Assembly: GCA_004213885.1 (NCBI GenBank)
Contig: SGYL01000010.1
Coordinates: 1 to 62,347, forward strand
From: Alphaproteobacteria bacterium
GTDB taxonomy: Bacteria; Pseudomonadota; Alphaproteobacteria; Puniceispirillales; Marisalimonadaceae
Direction of reading: 5' to 3'
DNA length: 62,347 nt
Shown piece by piece: positions 18,228 to 29,774 of this stretch. The notes under the pieces were generated by a model. It was not told the origin of the DNA and made no database searches. It saw only the letters and a program-made list of their open reading frames with translations. How positions within the stretch are numbered: the stretch's first letter is position 1; the number at the start of each line of letters is the position of its first letter. Made by a program: the position numbers and the translations under genes.

Positions 18228-19778
18228 ATGTATTTTTCTAAACTTAATTCATTATTAATACTTTTTGTTTCTGTAATTGCAGTTCTTTATGCTTTACCAA
18301 ATGCAGTAAAAAAATTTAATTTTAATGAAATTTCTACTTATCTCCCAGGTAAAAAAGTTAATCTTGGATTAGACTTAAAAGGAGGATCATACATTCTTCT
18401 TCAAGCTGAAATGAAAACATCAGAAATAGAGTTTATAGATAATACTGCTAATGCAATAAGAAATGATCTTAGAAAAGAAAAAATTAGATACAAAGGTCTT
18501 AATAGCAATAATGGAAAAATAACTTTTAGAATTAGAAAAAAAGAATTAATTAATAGAACCAAAAATCTCTTAGAAAAATATCAAATTAATTTTGATATTT
18601 CAAATATTGAAGATAGATTCATATTAGATTTTTCAGAAAATGGTCGCAGTTCTTTGTATGCATCAACTTTAAAAAAAGCTCTTGAAATTGTTAGAAGAAG
18701 AATCGATGAAAGTGGTACAAAAGAACCTTTAATACAATCACAAGGTCTCGACAGAATTCTTGTTCAGCTTCCAGGGGTTGATGACCCTGATAGAATTAAA
18801 CGTTTACTTGGAAAGACAGCAAAACTATCTTTTAGATTCACTCATCCTAGAATTGAGACTAATGAACTAACAAATTCCAGTCCAGTTCCTCCAGGTTATA
18901 TTTTAATGAATTCAGAAAATGATAGAGATGTTTACTATCTTATCCAAAAAAGAGTTATGATTAGTGGTGAAGAATTAATTGACGCTAACCCTGGCTTTGA
19001 TCAAGATGGAAATCCAGCAGTTATGTTTGCATTAAGTACATTAGGCGGAAAAAAATTTGGAAGGATTACTGGTAAAAATATTGGAAAGCCATTTGCAATT
19101 GTTTTAGATAATAAAGTTATTAGTGCTCCAGTTATTCAAGGTCAAATTTTTTCAAATGGTCAAATTACTGGAAACTTTTCTGTTCAAGAATCTAGAGATT
19201 TAGCTCTAGTATTAAGAGCTGGAGCTTTACCTGTCCCATTAACAATACTTGAAGAAAGGTCTGTTGGTCCAGGGTTAGGTAAAGATTCTATAGAAGCAGG
19301 TAAATTTGCAAGTATAATTGCCATTGTCGTTGTGATGATCTTTATGCTTATTTATTATGGAATATATGGTTTGTTTGCGAATGTTTCATTAATTATGAAT
19401 ATGATTTTTTTAATATCAGTTTTAACAATTATTCAAGCAACATTAACTCTACCTGGTATAGCTGGAATTGTTCTTACTATTGGGATGGCAGTTGATGCTA
19501 ATGTATTAATCTTTGAAAGAATAAGAGAAGAGAATTTATTAAGAAAAAATATATTAGAAGCTATTGATCAAGGTTTCAAAAGAGCAGTTTCAACAATTGT
19601 TGATGCAAACCTTACTACTTTTATAGCTGCATTGGCACTTTTTATTTTTGGAAGTGGTCCCATTAAAGGCTTCTCAGTTACCTTAATGATTGGATTAATT
19701 ACATCAATGTTTACAGCAATAATAATAACAAAATACCAAATAATTACATACGCCAAACGTCAAACAAGGAATATTTAA
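18228..19778 (+). CDS. secD: protein-export membrane protein SecD
   Basis: RND-type subunit of 516 aa that uses the proton gradient to pull exported proteins through SecYEG. It has an N-terminal transmembrane helix, the L-G-L-D-L-K-G-G-S motif near residue 42, a periplasmic P1 domain, and five C-terminal transmembrane helices starting near 360. The helical region carries G-M-A-V-D-A-N-V-L-I-F-E-R-I near 421, the conserved RND Asp/Arg region. It starts directly at the yajC stop and is followed by secF after two bases. Confidence 0.96.
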   Translation: MYFSKLNSLLILFVSVIAVLYALPNAVKKFNFNEISTYLPGKKVNLGLDLKGGSYILLQAEMKTSEIEFIDNTANAIRNDLRKEKIRYKGLNSNNGKITFRIRKKELINRTKNLLEKYQINFDISNIEDRFILDFSENGRSSLYASTLKKALEIVRRRIDESGTKEPLIQSQGLDRILVQLPGVDDPDRIKRLLGKTAKLSFRFTHPRIETNELTNSSPVPPGYILMNSENDRDVYYLIQKRVMISGEELIDANPGFDQDGNPAVMFALSTLGGKKFGRITGKNIGKPFAIVLDNKVISAPVIQGQIFSNGQITGNFSVQESRDLALVLRAGALPVPLTILEERSVGPGLGKDSIEAGKFASIIAIVVVMIFMLIYYGIYGLFANVSLIMNMIFLISVLTIIQATLTLPGIAGIVLTIGMAVDANVLIFERIREENLLRKNILEAIDQGFKRAVSTIVDANLTTFIAALALFIFGSGPIKGFSVTLMIGLITSMFTAIIITKYQIITYAKRQTRNI

Positions 19779-19780
19779 AA

Positions 19781-20725
19781 ATGTTTAGATTTAATATAAT
19801 TAGTCAAAATTTAAATATTAATTTTTTAAAATTTAAATTTTTTGCATTATTATTTTCCTTAATTTTAATAGTTATAACTTTTAGCTCTTTATTTTTAAAT
19901 GGATTAAACTTAGGTATTGATTTCAAAGGTGGCATTTTAGTTGAGTTTCGAAGTATTGAAAATAAAGTTGTTAATATATCTAATTTTAGAAAAGATGCAA
20001 AATCGTTGGGTTTAGGTGAAGTATCTGTGCAAGAGTTTGGAAAAAATACGGATGTATTGTTAAGAGTTCAAAAACAAGAAGGTGGAAATAAAGAAGAGGT
20101 TGAAGCATTAAATAAAATAAAATCTTTTTTTAAAGATGAATATACTATTAGAAGAACAGAGTTTGTTGGTCCTGTTGTTGGCGAGGAGTTAAAAGAGGCT
20201 GGAATAACTGCAGTATTGTTATCACTTTTTTTAATTTTAATTTATATTTGGTTCAGATTTGAGTGGCAGTTTTCAATAGCTGCAATTTTTGCCTTATCAC
20301 ACGATGTTTTAACAACAATAGGTTTGTTTTCTCTTTTAAATTTGGAGTTTAATCTTGCTATTGTTGCAGCTTTACTTACAACAGCAGGTTATTCAATCAA
20401 TGATACTGTAGTTGTATTTGATAGGGTTAGGGAAAATTTAAGAAGATATAAATCACAGCAAAATATAGTTATTTATAATAAATCAATTAATGAAACTCTT
20501 TCACGAACTGTAATCACATCTTTAACAACGTTATTAGCATTATTTGTTATATATTTTTTTGGTGGGGCTGTTTTAAAGGATTTTGCTTTAGCTATGATTT
20601 GGGGTGTTGTTATAGGAACATACTCTTCAATTTTTATTGCTGTTTCTTCTTTAACTTTTTTTAAGATTTATAAAGGGTCTGAAGATAAGGATAAATCTAA
20701 ATCAGTGCTAGAGCATGAGTTATAA
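19781..20725 (+). CDS. secF: protein-export membrane protein SecF
   Basis: Partner of SecD, 314 aa, with an N-terminal helix, the L-G-I-D-F-K-G-G-I-L-V-E-F motif near residue 44, a short periplasmic domain and five transmembrane helices. The conserved N-D-T-V-V-V-F-D-R-V-R-E-N near 207 is the SecF counterpart of the RND transmembrane motif. The last 11 bases overlap the Mth938-like gene, so the two are probably translationally coupled. Confidence 0.96.
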   Translation: MFRFNIISQNLNINFLKFKFFALLFSLILIVITFSSLFLNGLNLGIDFKGGILVEFRSIENKVVNISNFRKDAKSLGLGEVSVQEFGKNTDVLLRVQKQEGGNKEEVEALNKIKSFFKDEYTIRRTEFVGPVVGEELKEAGITAVLLSLFLILIYIWFRFEWQFSIAAIFALSHDVLTTIGLFSLLNLEFNLAIVAALLTTAGYSINDTVVVFDRVRENLRRYKSQQNIVIYNKSINETLSRTVITSLTTLLALFVIYFFGGAVLKDFALAMIWGVVIGTYSSIFIAVSSLTFFKIYKGSEDKDKSKSVLEHEL

Positions 20726-21134
20726 AAGTAAGAAAGCTCAAGGTTTATCATTAACATTTAAAGAAGAATTTGACTTATCAAAACTTTTTATTAGCAGTTA
20801 TGCAGATAACAAAATTAATATAAATAATATTAATTATGATTTTCCAATATGTATTTTTGGACAAAAAATATTTGAAATAAGTTTAAATGATTTAAAAGCT
20901 TTCACATCAGATCATATAAAATATTTAAATTCTAAATATTTTTCTTTAAATTCATCTTATCCTGAATTAATTCTTATAGGTATTAAAGATTATAATTTTC
21001 ATGACATTTTAAGATTAAGAGATATTTCTGAAAAAAACAAAATTGGTTTAGATTTAATGAAAATTGGCCAAGCATGTGGAACTTTTAATTTTTTAACACT
21101 TGAAAAAAGGGATTTTATTACTATTTTCATTTAG
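20715..21134 (+). CDS. Mth938-like domain protein (DUF498)
   Basis: Protein of 139 aa in the Mth938/DUF498 family, recognised from the I-D-Y-like N-terminal strand region, P-E-L-I-L-I-G near residue 90, and G-L-D-L-M-K-I-G-Q-A-C-G-T-F-N-F-L near 114. The latter matches the usual E-x-M-x-T-x-A-A-C-x-T-Y-N-x-L pattern. The human relative is a mitochondrial complex I assembly factor (NDUFAF3), and bacterial members sit after secDF in alphaproteobacteria. Function in bacteria is not settled. Convergent and directly adjacent to trmFO. Confidence 0.8.
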   Translation: MSYKSKKAQGLSLTFKEEFDLSKLFISSYADNKININNINYDFPICIFGQKIFEISLNDLKAFTSDHIKYLNSKYFSLNSSYPELILIGIKDYNFHDILRLRDISEKNKIGLDLMKIGQACGTFNFLTLEKRDFITIFI

Positions 21135-22466
21135 TTAGTTAGTTTGTTTTTTAATCCAATTTCTAAAATCTTTAATTGCCTTTCTTGTTTTAAGTGCTTT
21201 TCTTTCTCTACCTTTAACTTTGATATTTTTATTAAAGCTATCTATTATACCAAAATTAATATTCATTGGTTGAAAAGTATTAACGTTTGCATTTTTTGTA
21301 ATATGTTTGTGTAAAGAGCCGTGTGCAGTTGATTTTGGTGCAGAAATAAATTTTTTATTAAGTGTGATTGAAGATAATATTCTAGCCAATAAATTTCCAA
21401 TTGCAGTAGATTCAACATACCCTTCAACTCCAGTTATTTGACCAGCAAAAAAAATATTTTTATTAGTTTTTAATCGTAAGCATTTATCAAGCACTTTTGG
21501 TGATTTAATGAATGTGTTTCTATGAAGACCTCCAAATCTAGCAAATTTTGCATTTTGTAAAACAGGTATATTTTTAAAAACATTTTGCTGTGCTCCATAA
21601 GTCATTTTTGTTTGAAAACCAACTATATTATATAAAGTACCTAATTTGTTATCTTGTCTTAATTGTACTACAGCATAAGGTTTTTCATTAGAATGCTTGT
21701 TAGTTAAGCCTACTGGTTTCAAAGACCCATATCTTAATGTTTCAGGCCCTCTTCTAATCATCTCTTCAATAGGTAAACAACTTTCAAAAAAGGGTGTATT
21801 TTCAAAATCTTTAAACTCTGTTTTTGGAGAATTTTTTATATTTTCGATTAATTTAAAATATTCTGACTTTGTTAAAGGGCAATTTATATAATCGTCTCCG
21901 TCACCCTTGTCGTATCTAGATTGTTTCCATGCAATATTCATATCAACACTCTCATAGTATACGATAGGGGCTATAGCATCAAAAAAATCTAAAGACTTTT
22001 TTGAAGTTAATTTTTCAATTTCTTCAGATAATTTTTTTGAGGTTAATGGTCCTGTGGCAATAACTACAATGTCATCATTAAAAATTTTCAAGGATGTAAT
22101 TTCTTTATTAATTACTTTGATATATTTGTTAGATTTAATTTTTGTATCTATGTATTTTGAGAACATGTCTCTATCAACTGCAAGTGCACTTCCAGCAGGC
22201 ACTTTGTTTTTATCTGCAGCTTCCATTATCAACGAATTAGATAATCTTAGTTCTTCATGAAGAAGGCCAACAGCATTATAAACGCCATCATCTGACCTAA
22301 ATGAATTTGAACAAACTAATTCTGATAAATGCCCTGTTTGATGAGCATCAGTTCTCACTTTTGGTCTCATCTCATATAAATGTGTAAAAATTTTATTTAA
22401 AGACAATTGATAAGCTAATTCACAGCCGGCTAAACCTCCACCAATGATGTGAATTTTTTTTTTCAT
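21135..22466 (-). CDS. trmFO: methylenetetrahydrofolate-tRNA-(uracil-5-)-methyltransferase
   Basis: FAD- and folate-dependent enzyme of 443 aa that makes ribothymidine-54 in the T-loop of tRNA. The N-terminal dinucleotide-binding motif I-I-G-G-G-L-A-G-C-E near residue 6 and the family block L-S-E-L-V-C-S-N-S-F-R-S near 48 are diagnostic. Other conserved stretches are E-E-M-I-R-R-G-P-E-T-L-R near 233 and F-F-A-G-Q-I-T-G-V-E-G-Y near 340. It begins seven bases after uvrA on the minus strand, probably one transcript. Confidence 0.96.
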   Translation of the reverse strand: MKKKIHIIGGGLAGCELAYQLSLNKIFTHLYEMRPKVRTDAHQTGHLSELVCSNSFRSDDGVYNAVGLLHEELRLSNSLIMEAADKNKVPAGSALAVDRDMFSKYIDTKIKSNKYIKVINKEITSLKIFNDDIVVIATGPLTSKKLSEEIEKLTSKKSLDFFDAIAPIVYYESVDMNIAWKQSRYDKGDGDDYINCPLTKSEYFKLIENIKNSPKTEFKDFENTPFFESCLPIEEMIRRGPETLRYGSLKPVGLTNKHSNEKPYAVVQLRQDNKLGTLYNIVGFQTKMTYGAQQNVFKNIPVLQNAKFARFGGLHRNTFIKSPKVLDKCLRLKTNKNIFFAGQITGVEGYVESTAIGNLLARILSSITLNKKFISAPKSTAHGSLHKHITKNANVNTFQPMNINFGIIDSFNKNIKVKGRERKALKTRKAIKDFRNWIKKQTN

Positions 22467-22473
22467 AAAACTA

Positions 22474-25335
22474 TCAGAAAATCTTGCTTAAAAAATGACC
22501 TGTGTAGCTTGATTTTATTTTACTTAATTCCTCTGGAGTTCCACACCCAACGATCTTTCCACCTTTATCACCACCTTCGGGACCAAGATCTATAACATAA
22601 TCAGCTACTTTTATCACGTCTATATTGTGCTCAATAACAATTACAGTATTTCCATTGTCAACCAATCTTTGTATTACCTCAATCAATTTTTTAATATCAT
22701 GAAAATGTAGTCCTGTTGTAGGTTCATCCAATATATATATTGTTTTACCAGTTCCTCGTTTAGACAATTCTTTTGATAGTTTTATTCTTTGTGCTTCTCC
22801 GCCAGAAAGGGTTGTAGCTCTTTGACCAATTTTAATATAACCTAAACCAACCTCTTTTAACGTTTCTAATTTTTCTCGGATCATTGGGACTGCATTAAAT
22901 AACTCTAATCCTTCTGATACTGAAAGATCTAACACATCAGATATAGATTTATCTTGCCATTTAATTTCTAAAGTTTCTCTGTTATACCTTTTTCCATTGC
23001 ACTGATCACATTTAACGTATACATCAGGCAAAAAATGCATTTCAATTTTGATTACACCATCACCTTGGCAGTTTTCACATCTCCCTCCTTTTACATTAAA
23101 TGAAAATCTTCCTGGAAGATAACCTCTTGCTTTAGCTTCTGGAAGGCCTGAAAACCAATCTCTTATAAATGAAAAAGCACCAGTATAAGTTGCAGGGTTA
23201 GATCTTGGTGTCCTTCCAATAGGTGATTGATCAATATCAATTATTTTATCAATAAGATACAATCCTCTTATTTCATCATGAGGTGAAGGAATGCTACTCG
23301 CTCCATTTAAAGATTTTGATAATGCTTTTTGAAGTGTTTCTATGATAAGTGTTGATTTACCACCTCCAGAAACACCAGTAACACAAGTAAGAACTCCTAG
23401 TGGAAAATCCACGGTAATATTTTGTAAATTGTTTCCATAAGCATTAACAACTGTTATTTTTTTATTTGCATTTATTGTTCTTCTTTTTGATGGTGTTTCA
23501 ATAAATTTTAGTCCACTTAAATAGTTTCCAGTGATACTTTTTTTATTAATTTTTATAGTTTCAGGGGTTCCTTCAGCAATGATGTGCCCCCCATCTATTC
23601 CAGCACCTGGTCCAACATCAACTATGTAATCAGCTGCTAACATAGCTTCATGGTCATGTTCTACAACAATTACTGTATTACCCAAATTTTTTAATTTTTG
23701 TAAAGTTTCTAATAGTTTTTCATTATCTCTTTGATGTAGACCAATACTTGGCTCATCCAGTACGTATAATACGCCTGTTAATCCGGAACCAATCTGACTT
23801 GCTAATCTTATTCTTTGGCTTTCGCCCCCTGATAAAGTACCACTTTTTCTGTGAAGACTAAGATATCCTAGTCCAACGCTTGTCAAAAAACCTATTCTAT
23901 CATTAATTTCTTTTAGGATTTGATTAGAGATTTTTTGTTCTTGGGGATTAAGCTTCGATCTTAATTTATTGAACCATTTTTCTGTTTCAATTATTGATAA
24001 GCTTGTGATTTCAGATATATCTTTTTTATCAATTTTTACTGCTATAGCTTCCTCTTTTAATCTCTTTCCTTTACAAAGAGGGCAAGCTTGTTCAGATTGA
24101 AATTTGGTTAATTCTTCTTTTACCCATTTGCTATCACTTTCTTTAAATCTCCTAATTAAATTTGGAATAATACCTTCAAATACTTTTTTTGATTTAAAAA
24201 CTCTTGTTCCATCATTGTAGATTATTTCAATTTTTTCGTCTTTCGAACCATATAGCAACGATTCTTGAGTTTTATTATCTAATTTATTAAATGATGTATC
24301 TAAATCGAACCCATAATGTTTTCCTAATGATTCTAGAGTTTGCGTATATAATTTACTAGTATTATTTGCCCAAGGAGCAATCACACCCTCTCTAAAGGAT
24401 AACTTTTTATTTGGAATAATTAATTCTTCAGTAAATACATTTGAATATCCTAGCCCATCACATTCTTTACAAGCTCCAGCTGGATTGTTAAAAGAAAATA
24501 ATCTTGGCTCAATTTCATCTATTGTAAAACCGGTTTCAGGACACGAAAAATTTGATGAAAACACAATTTTTTCATTTGTGTCATTATTTATTAAATATAA
24601 TAAACCATCAGATAAATTTAATATTATTTCTATTGAATCTGCTAGTCTTTGTTTAAGTTCTGACAACTTTTCTTCATTACTTTTATTTATAATTATTCTG
24701 TCAACTAAAACTTCTATATCATGTTTTTTATATCTATCTAATTTTGGTATTTCCTCTATTTCATAAAACTCATTATTAATTCTAAATCTTTGAAAACCTT
24801 TTTTTGATAAATCTTGAAATTCTTTTCTGTATTCTCCTTTTTTTCCTCTGACAATTGGTGATAATAAATTGAATCTAGTTTTTTCTGGGTACTCAATTAT
24901 TTTGTCTACCATTTGTGAAATAGTCTGACTTACAATTGGCAAACCAGTGGTTGGAGAGTAGGGTATACCAATTCTAGACCACAACAGTCTCATATAGTCA
25001 TAAATCTCTGTGACAGTTCCAACTGTAGATCTCGGATTTTTACTTGATGTTTTCTGTTCAATAGAAATTGCTGGAGAAAGACCCTCTATTAAGTCTACAT
25101 CCGGTTTATGCATCATTTGTAAAAATTGCCTTGCATAAGCAGATAAAGATTCAACATATCTTCTTTGACCTTCTGCATAAATTGTATCAAAAGCAAGAGA
25201 ACTTTTTCCTGATCCGGACAATCCAGTTATTACTATTAATTTGTTTTTTGGTAAATCTAAGTTAACATTTTTTAAATTGTGTTCTCTTGCACCTCTAACT
25301 TGCAAGTATTTGCTAGGAAGTAAATTTTTTGACAT
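22474..25335 (-). CDS. uvrA: UvrABC excinuclease subunit A
   Basis: DNA damage recognition ATPase of nucleotide excision repair, 953 aa. Two ABC ATPase modules are clear: Walker A copies G-L-S-G-S-G-K-S-S near residue 36 and G-V-S-G-G-G-K-S-T near 645, signature motifs L-S-G-G-E-S-Q-R and L-S-G-G-E-A-Q-R, and two L-D-E-P Walker B boxes. The second zinc module (C-E-N-C ... C-D-Q-C) is complete. The first has C-P-E-T-G where E. coli has C-P-x-C-G, so that site keeps three of four cysteines. It is divergent from ssb across 74 bp, where both promoters must lie. Confidence 0.97.
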   Translation of the reverse strand: MSKNLLPSKYLQVRGAREHNLKNVNLDLPKNKLIVITGLSGSGKSSLAFDTIYAEGQRRYVESLSAYARQFLQMMHKPDVDLIEGLSPAISIEQKTSSKNPRSTVGTVTEIYDYMRLLWSRIGIPYSPTTGLPIVSQTISQMVDKIIEYPEKTRFNLLSPIVRGKKGEYRKEFQDLSKKGFQRFRINNEFYEIEEIPKLDRYKKHDIEVLVDRIIINKSNEEKLSELKQRLADSIEIILNLSDGLLYLINNDTNEKIVFSSNFSCPETGFTIDEIEPRLFSFNNPAGACKECDGLGYSNVFTEELIIPNKKLSFREGVIAPWANNTSKLYTQTLESLGKHYGFDLDTSFNKLDNKTQESLLYGSKDEKIEIIYNDGTRVFKSKKVFEGIIPNLIRRFKESDSKWVKEELTKFQSEQACPLCKGKRLKEEAIAVKIDKKDISEITSLSIIETEKWFNKLRSKLNPQEQKISNQILKEINDRIGFLTSVGLGYLSLHRKSGTLSGGESQRIRLASQIGSGLTGVLYVLDEPSIGLHQRDNEKLLETLQKLKNLGNTVIVVEHDHEAMLAADYIVDVGPGAGIDGGHIIAEGTPETIKINKKSITGNYLSGLKFIETPSKRRTINANKKITVVNAYGNNLQNITVDFPLGVLTCVTGVSGGGKSTLIIETLQKALSKSLNGASSIPSPHDEIRGLYLIDKIIDIDQSPIGRTPRSNPATYTGAFSFIRDWFSGLPEAKARGYLPGRFSFNVKGGRCENCQGDGVIKIEMHFLPDVYVKCDQCNGKRYNRETLEIKWQDKSISDVLDLSVSEGLELFNAVPMIREKLETLKEVGLGYIKIGQRATTLSGGEAQRIKLSKELSKRGTGKTIYILDEPTTGLHFHDIKKLIEVIQRLVDNGNTVIVIEHNIDVIKVADYVIDLGPEGGDKGGKIVGCGTPEELSKIKSSYTGHFLSKIF

Positions 25336-25409
25336 AAGTTTTGATTTATAGGTTGTATATAATTGTTATAGATTTATTATATTTAGTATCAAAGTTTAGG
25401 AGCGTCAAG

Positions 25410-25874
25410 ATGAGTGGAAGTATTAATAAAGTTATTCTAGTTGGAAACTTGGGTAGAGACCCAGAAGTTGGAGCATTACAAAATGGGGATAGGGTTGTTA
25501 GATTAAGTATAGCAACATCAGAAAAATGGAAAGATAAATCATCAGGTGAACCTCGAGAAAGAACAGAATGGCATCGTGTTGTAATTTTTAATGAACCTGT
25601 TGGAAGAATAGCTGAACAATATTTACAGAAAGGGAGTACAGTTTATATTGAAGGACAACTTCAAACAAGAAAATGGACAGACCAAGAATCTGGGCAAGAT
25701 CGCTGGACAACAGAGATAGTGTTGCAAAGGTATAAAGGTGAATTAACCTTATTAGGTTCAAGAAATCAATTACCTAATAACAATAACGAACAAGTGTCTT
25801 CAAATAATGAACAAGAAAAACCAAAAGTTTTAGATGAACCATTATCTATTGACGATGATGAAATACCTTTTTAA
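25410..25874 (+). CDS. ssb: single-stranded DNA-binding protein
   Basis: OB-fold protein of 154 aa that coats single-stranded DNA in replication, repair and recombination. N-terminal family signature [16 protein letters not shown] is at residues 4-19. The C-terminal acidic tip ends D-D-D-E-I-P-F, the docking peptide for partner enzymes. ATG 25410 follows AGGAG by seven bases. An upstream in-frame ATG at 25341 would add residues the family does not have. Genes uvrA, ssb and gyrA are neighbours in many alphaproteobacteria. Confidence 0.96.
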   Translation: MSGSINKVILVGNLGRDPEVGALQNGDRVVRLSIATSEKWKDKSSGEPRERTEWHRVVIFNEPVGRIAEQYLQKGSTVYIEGQLQTRKWTDQESGQDRWTTEIVLQRYKGELTLLGSRNQLPNNNNEQVSSNNEQEKPKVLDEPLSIDDDEIPF

Positions 25875-25937
25875 TTTTAAATATATGTAGTATCTTGTTA
25901 AGAAATGTCTTACGATATATTGTATTAAGGTCATAAT

Positions 25938-28544
25938 TTGGAAAACAATTCAGAAAACCCCTCTAAAGAAAATATATCATCTATATCAATAAGTGATGAG
26001 ATGAAAAAATCTTATCTAGACTACGCGATGAGTGTAATTGTTTCTAGGGCATTGCCAGATGTTAGAGATGGTCTGAAGCCAGTCCATAGAAGAATTTTAT
26101 ATGCCATGTACAAAGGTGGTTACGATTGGTCTAAACCCTACAGAAAATCAGCAAGAATAGTGGGTGATGTTATGGGTAATTATCATCCTCATGGAGATTC
26201 TGCAATATATGATTCGATGGTTCGTATGGCTCAAGATTTTTCAATGAGAGTTGAATTAGTTGACGGACAAGGAAATTTTGGTTCTGTTGATGGCGACCCC
26301 CCAGCAGCCATGAGATATACTGAATCTAGACTTTCAAAATCTGCAGAATTGTTATTACGTGATATTGACAAAGAAACAATTTCTTTTGTTCCAAATTATG
26401 ATGAATCTCAACTAGAGCCATCTGTTCTTCCTGCAGAATTTCCAAATATATTAGTAAATGGTGCTGGAGGTATAGCTGTAGGTATGGCGACTAATATTCC
26501 TCCTCATAACCCAGTTGAAGTTATTAATGCTTGTAAAGCACTCATTAATAATATCGATTTAACAATTGAAGATCTAATGGAATATGTTAAAGGCCCTGAT
26601 TTTCCTACATCTGGCTTCATTCTTGGAAAATCTGGTATAGTTGCTGCCTATAAAACTGGAAAAGGCGGTATAGTAATGAGGGCTAAAGTTGAAGTTATTA
26701 GCAATGACAGCGCAAAAGATAAGATAATTATTACGGAAATACCGTATCAAGTTAATAAATCTCTATTATTGGAAAAAATAGGCGAATTAGTAAGAAGTAA
26801 AACCATTGAAGGAATATCCGATTTAAGGGACGAGTCTGACAGGAATGGTATGAGAATTGTAATTGATATAAAAAAAGATACCCAAGGGGATGTGGTACTT
26901 AATCAACTTTGGAAACATACTAGGCTTCAATCTACTTTTTCAATAAATATGTTAGCTCTGGACAATGGTCAACCAAAACAGATGAATTTAAAAGACATCT
27001 TATTGTCTTTCAATAAATTTAAAAAAGAAGTTGTTTTAAATAGAACCAAGTTTTTATTATATAAAGCTAGAGATAGAGCTCATATTTTAACTGGTTTGCT
27101 AGTAGCACTAAAAAATATTGATGAAATCATCAAAATTATTCGTAGTTCCAAAGATGGCGATGAGGCTAAATTAGAATTATGTAATAAATTTTGGAAAGCA
27201 AATGATATTGAAAAATATATTGAACTGATTGATGACCCTGATAATAAAGTTATTGACGGCAAATATAAATTATCTGAATTGCAAGCGAAGGCTATTTTAG
27301 ATCTTAGGCTACAAAGATTAACTGGGCTTGAATCTGAAAAAATAACATTGGAAATCAATGATTTATCAGATAGTATTAATCAATATCTTTCAATTATTTC
27401 TAATGATGATGTGTTGAAAAATTTAATTATATCTGAATTTGATGAAGCAATAAATAAACTTAATTATGAAAGAAGAACCATCATAACTGATAGTTATGTG
27501 GATCAAGAAGATGAAGACCTTATCCAAAAAGAAGATATGGTTGTAACAGTAAGCCATCGCGGATATATTAAAAGGGTTCCGTTATCAACATATAAAGCTC
27601 AAAGAAGAGGTGGTAAGGGCCGTTCTGGCATGAAAATGAGAGATGAGGATATGGTTACATCTTTATTTGTAACAGATACTCATACACCTATTTTATTTTT
27701 TACTTCTAAAGGTATGGTCTATCAATTAAAATGTTATAAATTGCCAATTGCAGCACCTCAGGCACTTGGAAAAGCAATGGTAAATATGCTGCCAATTGAT
27801 TCAAGTGAAAAGATACAAACAGTAATGCCGATGCCATCTGAAAAAGATAGCTGGAATGATTTACAAATTTTATTTGCTACAAAAAACGGAAATGTTAGAC
27901 GAAATCAACTAAACGATTTTGTTAATATTAGGCAAAATGGTAAAATTGCAATGAAGTTACATAATGATGATGAATTAGTTTCTGTACTTCCATGTAATGC
28001 AACTGATAATTTTTTTCTAGCTACAAGACTTGGTAAAGCTATAAGGTGTGATATAAATGACGTTAGAATATTTGTTGGACGTGATTCATCCGGTGTAAGG
28101 GGAATTAAACTTAAACCTAATGATTATGTTGTTTCAATGTCTATTGTAAACCCAGACATGAAGCAATATGTTTTATCGGTAACTGAAAATGGTTTTGGCA
28201 AGCGAACATTAGTTGATGACTATAGAATCACTAATAGAGGTGGGCAAGGTGTTGCTAACATTGAATGTTCTGATCGAAATGGTCCAGTTGTATCTTCATA
28301 CATAGTTTCATCTGATGATGAAATTATGCTTGTGACTAATGTTGGAAAATTAATTAGATTAAAGGTTCATGAAAACGAAAATAATTCAATTAGAGTAACT
28401 GGTAGAAAAACTCAAGGTGTTAAGCTTTTTGACGTTTCTGAAGAAGAAAAAGTTGTTTCTGTAGCTTTATTGCTTGATAATGATAATGATGATAGTTCAA
28501 ATGAGATAGGCATAGACATAGATTTAGACAAAAATACAGAATAA
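25938..28544 (+). CDS. gyrA: DNA gyrase subunit A
   Basis: Type II topoisomerase breakage subunit of 868 aa. The N-terminal block [22 protein letters not shown] begins near residue 25. The catalytic tyrosine is in R-Y-T-E-S-R-L near 136. The [17 protein letters not shown] block has Ser and Asp at the two main quinolone-resistance positions, the sensitive-type state. The Q-R-R-G-G-K-G GyrA-box near 555 identifies gyrase rather than topoisomerase IV ParC. Start is TTG 25938, with AAGG upstream; no ATG gives the conserved N-terminus except one 21 codons in. The acidic C-terminal tail is gyrase-like. Confidence 0.96.
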   Translation: MENNSENPSKENISSISISDEMKKSYLDYAMSVIVSRALPDVRDGLKPVHRRILYAMYKGGYDWSKPYRKSARIVGDVMGNYHPHGDSAIYDSMVRMAQDFSMRVELVDGQGNFGSVDGDPPAAMRYTESRLSKSAELLLRDIDKETISFVPNYDESQLEPSVLPAEFPNILVNGAGGIAVGMATNIPPHNPVEVINACKALINNIDLTIEDLMEYVKGPDFPTSGFILGKSGIVAAYKTGKGGIVMRAKVEVISNDSAKDKIIITEIPYQVNKSLLLEKIGELVRSKTIEGISDLRDESDRNGMRIVIDIKKDTQGDVVLNQLWKHTRLQSTFSINMLALDNGQPKQMNLKDILLSFNKFKKEVVLNRTKFLLYKARDRAHILTGLLVALKNIDEIIKIIRSSKDGDEAKLELCNKFWKANDIEKYIELIDDPDNKVIDGKYKLSELQAKAILDLRLQRLTGLESEKITLEINDLSDSINQYLSIISNDDVLKNLIISEFDEAINKLNYERRTIITDSYVDQEDEDLIQKEDMVVTVSHRGYIKRVPLSTYKAQRRGGKGRSGMKMRDEDMVTSLFVTDTHTPILFFTSKGMVYQLKCYKLPIAAPQALGKAMVNMLPIDSSEKIQTVMPMPSEKDSWNDLQILFATKNGNVRRNQLNDFVNIRQNGKIAMKLHNDDELVSVLPCNATDNFFLATRLGKAIRCDINDVRIFVGRDSSGVRGIKLKPNDYVVSMSIVNPDMKQYVLSVTENGFGKRTLVDDYRITNRGGQGVANIECSDRNGPVVSSYIVSSDDEIMLVTNVGKLIRLKVHENENNSIRVTGRKTQGVKLFDVSEEEKVVSVALLLDNDNDDSSNEIGIDIDLDKNTE

Positions 28545-28567
28545 TCTTTTAGTATGAAATTTTGGTT

Positions 28568-29065
28568 ATGAAAATTGGTTTATACCCTGGGACATTTGAT
28601 CCTTTAACAAATGGTCATTTAGACATTATTGTCAGATCATCAACGTTATGTGATAAATTAATAATTGCTGTTGCAAAAAATCCATCAAAAAACCCATTTT
28701 TTTCTATTAATAAAAGGATTGATTTAATTAATGAAGCGTTACTTTTAAATAAAATTGACACTAAATTAGTATATGCTGAATATTTTGATAATTTATTAAT
28801 TGATTTTGCTAAAATTAATTCTGTTTCAATTATAATCAGAGGATTGAGAGTAGTTTCCGACTTTGATTATGAATTTCAAATGGCAGGAATGAATAAAAGA
28901 TTAAACTCTGATATAGAAACTATTTTTTTAATGGCATCGGAAACTAATCAATTTATAGCTTCAAGATTTGTTAAAGAAGTTGCTTCATTAGGAGGTGATG
29001 TTTCTTCTTTCGTGCCAAAAAATGTTAATAATGAAATAATTAAAAAATTTAGCTTGATAAAATAA
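28568..29065 (+). CDS. coaD: phosphopantetheine adenylyltransferase
   Basis: Enzyme of 165 aa for the fourth step of coenzyme A synthesis, 4'-phosphopantetheine plus ATP to dephospho-CoA. The N-terminal nucleotidyltransferase motif Y-P-G-T-F-D-P-L-T-N-G-H-L-D contains the T/HxGH site. I-I-I-R-G-L-R near residue 88 and S-R-F-V-K-E-V near 134 are the expected ATP-binding elements. I used ATG 28568; TTG 28562 would add two residues. gyrA-coaD adjacency is common in alphaproteobacteria. Confidence 0.95.
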   Translation: MKIGLYPGTFDPLTNGHLDIIVRSSTLCDKLIIAVAKNPSKNPFFSINKRIDLINEALLLNKIDTKLVYAEYFDNLLIDFAKINSVSIIIRGLRVVSDFDYEFQMAGMNKRLNSDIETIFLMASETNQFIASRFVKEVASLGGDVSSFVPKNVNNEIIKKFSLIK

Positions 29066-29093
29066 TTGATTTAAAATACTTTCAGCAATATAT

Positions 29094-29169
29094 GGGCCCG
29101 TAGCTCAGTTGGTAGAGCAACTGACTTTTAATCAGTGGGTCGCAGGTTCGAATCCTGCCGGGCTCACCA
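29094..29169 (+). tRNA. trnK-UUU: tRNA-Lys (anticodon UUU)
   Basis: A 76-base cloverleaf with the 3' CCA encoded. The acceptor stem GGGCCCG pairs with CGGGCTC (one G-T), followed by discriminator A and CCA. The D-arm is GCTCAGTTGGTAGAGC, the anticodon stem ACTGA/TCAGT, and the loop CTTTTAA puts TTT at 29127-29129. The T-arm contains GGTTCGAATCC. It sits right after coaD and marks the change from conserved housekeeping genes to accessory genes. Confidence 0.98.
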
Positions 29170-29229
29170 CTTCTAATTTGAATTACTTATTATTATGTAT
29201 TACTGAATTACTTTGTCTTAAGACAATAT

Positions 29230-29685
29230 ATGTGTGATTATAATTTTATGGATAATAACTTTAATCTTGCAAAAATAATTAAACCAATTGAAAAGATATT
29301 ACTGGGTGTTATTGCTGTTTTGACTGTTATTGCCGTTTTACAAGAAATCTATTCAATTTATATAAATGGAAAAGTACAATTAGCTGATTTGTTATTATTA
29401 TTCATCTATACTGAGGTTTTAGGAATGATTGGTATTTTTTATGTAAGTAACAAAATACCAATTACTTTACCTTTATTTATTGCAATGACAGCTATCGCAA
29501 GACTTATAATATTACAAGGAAAAGGAATGGATCCTATAATTCTCATATATGAAGCTGGTGCTATATTGATAATAGCTGTAGCATGTTTAGTGATTAGATA
29601 TAAACCTAAAAACAGCTATGTCTACCAATCTGAAGATGAGAATACTTCTGCAACTTTGGTACATAATAAAATTAATAAAAAATAA
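29230..29685 (+). CDS. PsiE-like integral membrane protein
   Basis: Membrane protein of 151 aa with four predicted helices at about residues 22-42, 55-73, 82-98 and 103-122, and a polar C-terminal tail. The helix pattern and L-L-L-L-F-I-Y-T-E-V-L-G-M-I-G near residue 56 resemble the phosphate-starvation-inducible PsiE family. ATG 29230 is used; ATG 29248 six codons later is equally possible, and neither has a clear Shine-Dalgarno sequence. It stands alone between tRNA-Lys and the TRAP operon. Family call is moderate and the physiological role unknown. Confidence 0.65.
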   Translation: MCDYNFMDNNFNLAKIIKPIEKILLGVIAVLTVIAVLQEIYSIYINGKVQLADLLLLFIYTEVLGMIGIFYVSNKIPITLPLFIAMTAIARLIILQGKGMDPIILIYEAGAILIIAVACLVIRYKPKNSYVYQSEDENTSATLVHNKINKK

Positions 29686-29774
29686 TTAATAATTTTTAAA
29701 CTAGTCATTTATTCTTTTTGAATTTAAGTCTATAAATAATATATTAAAAAAATTTTAAATTTAGGGGAGTATTT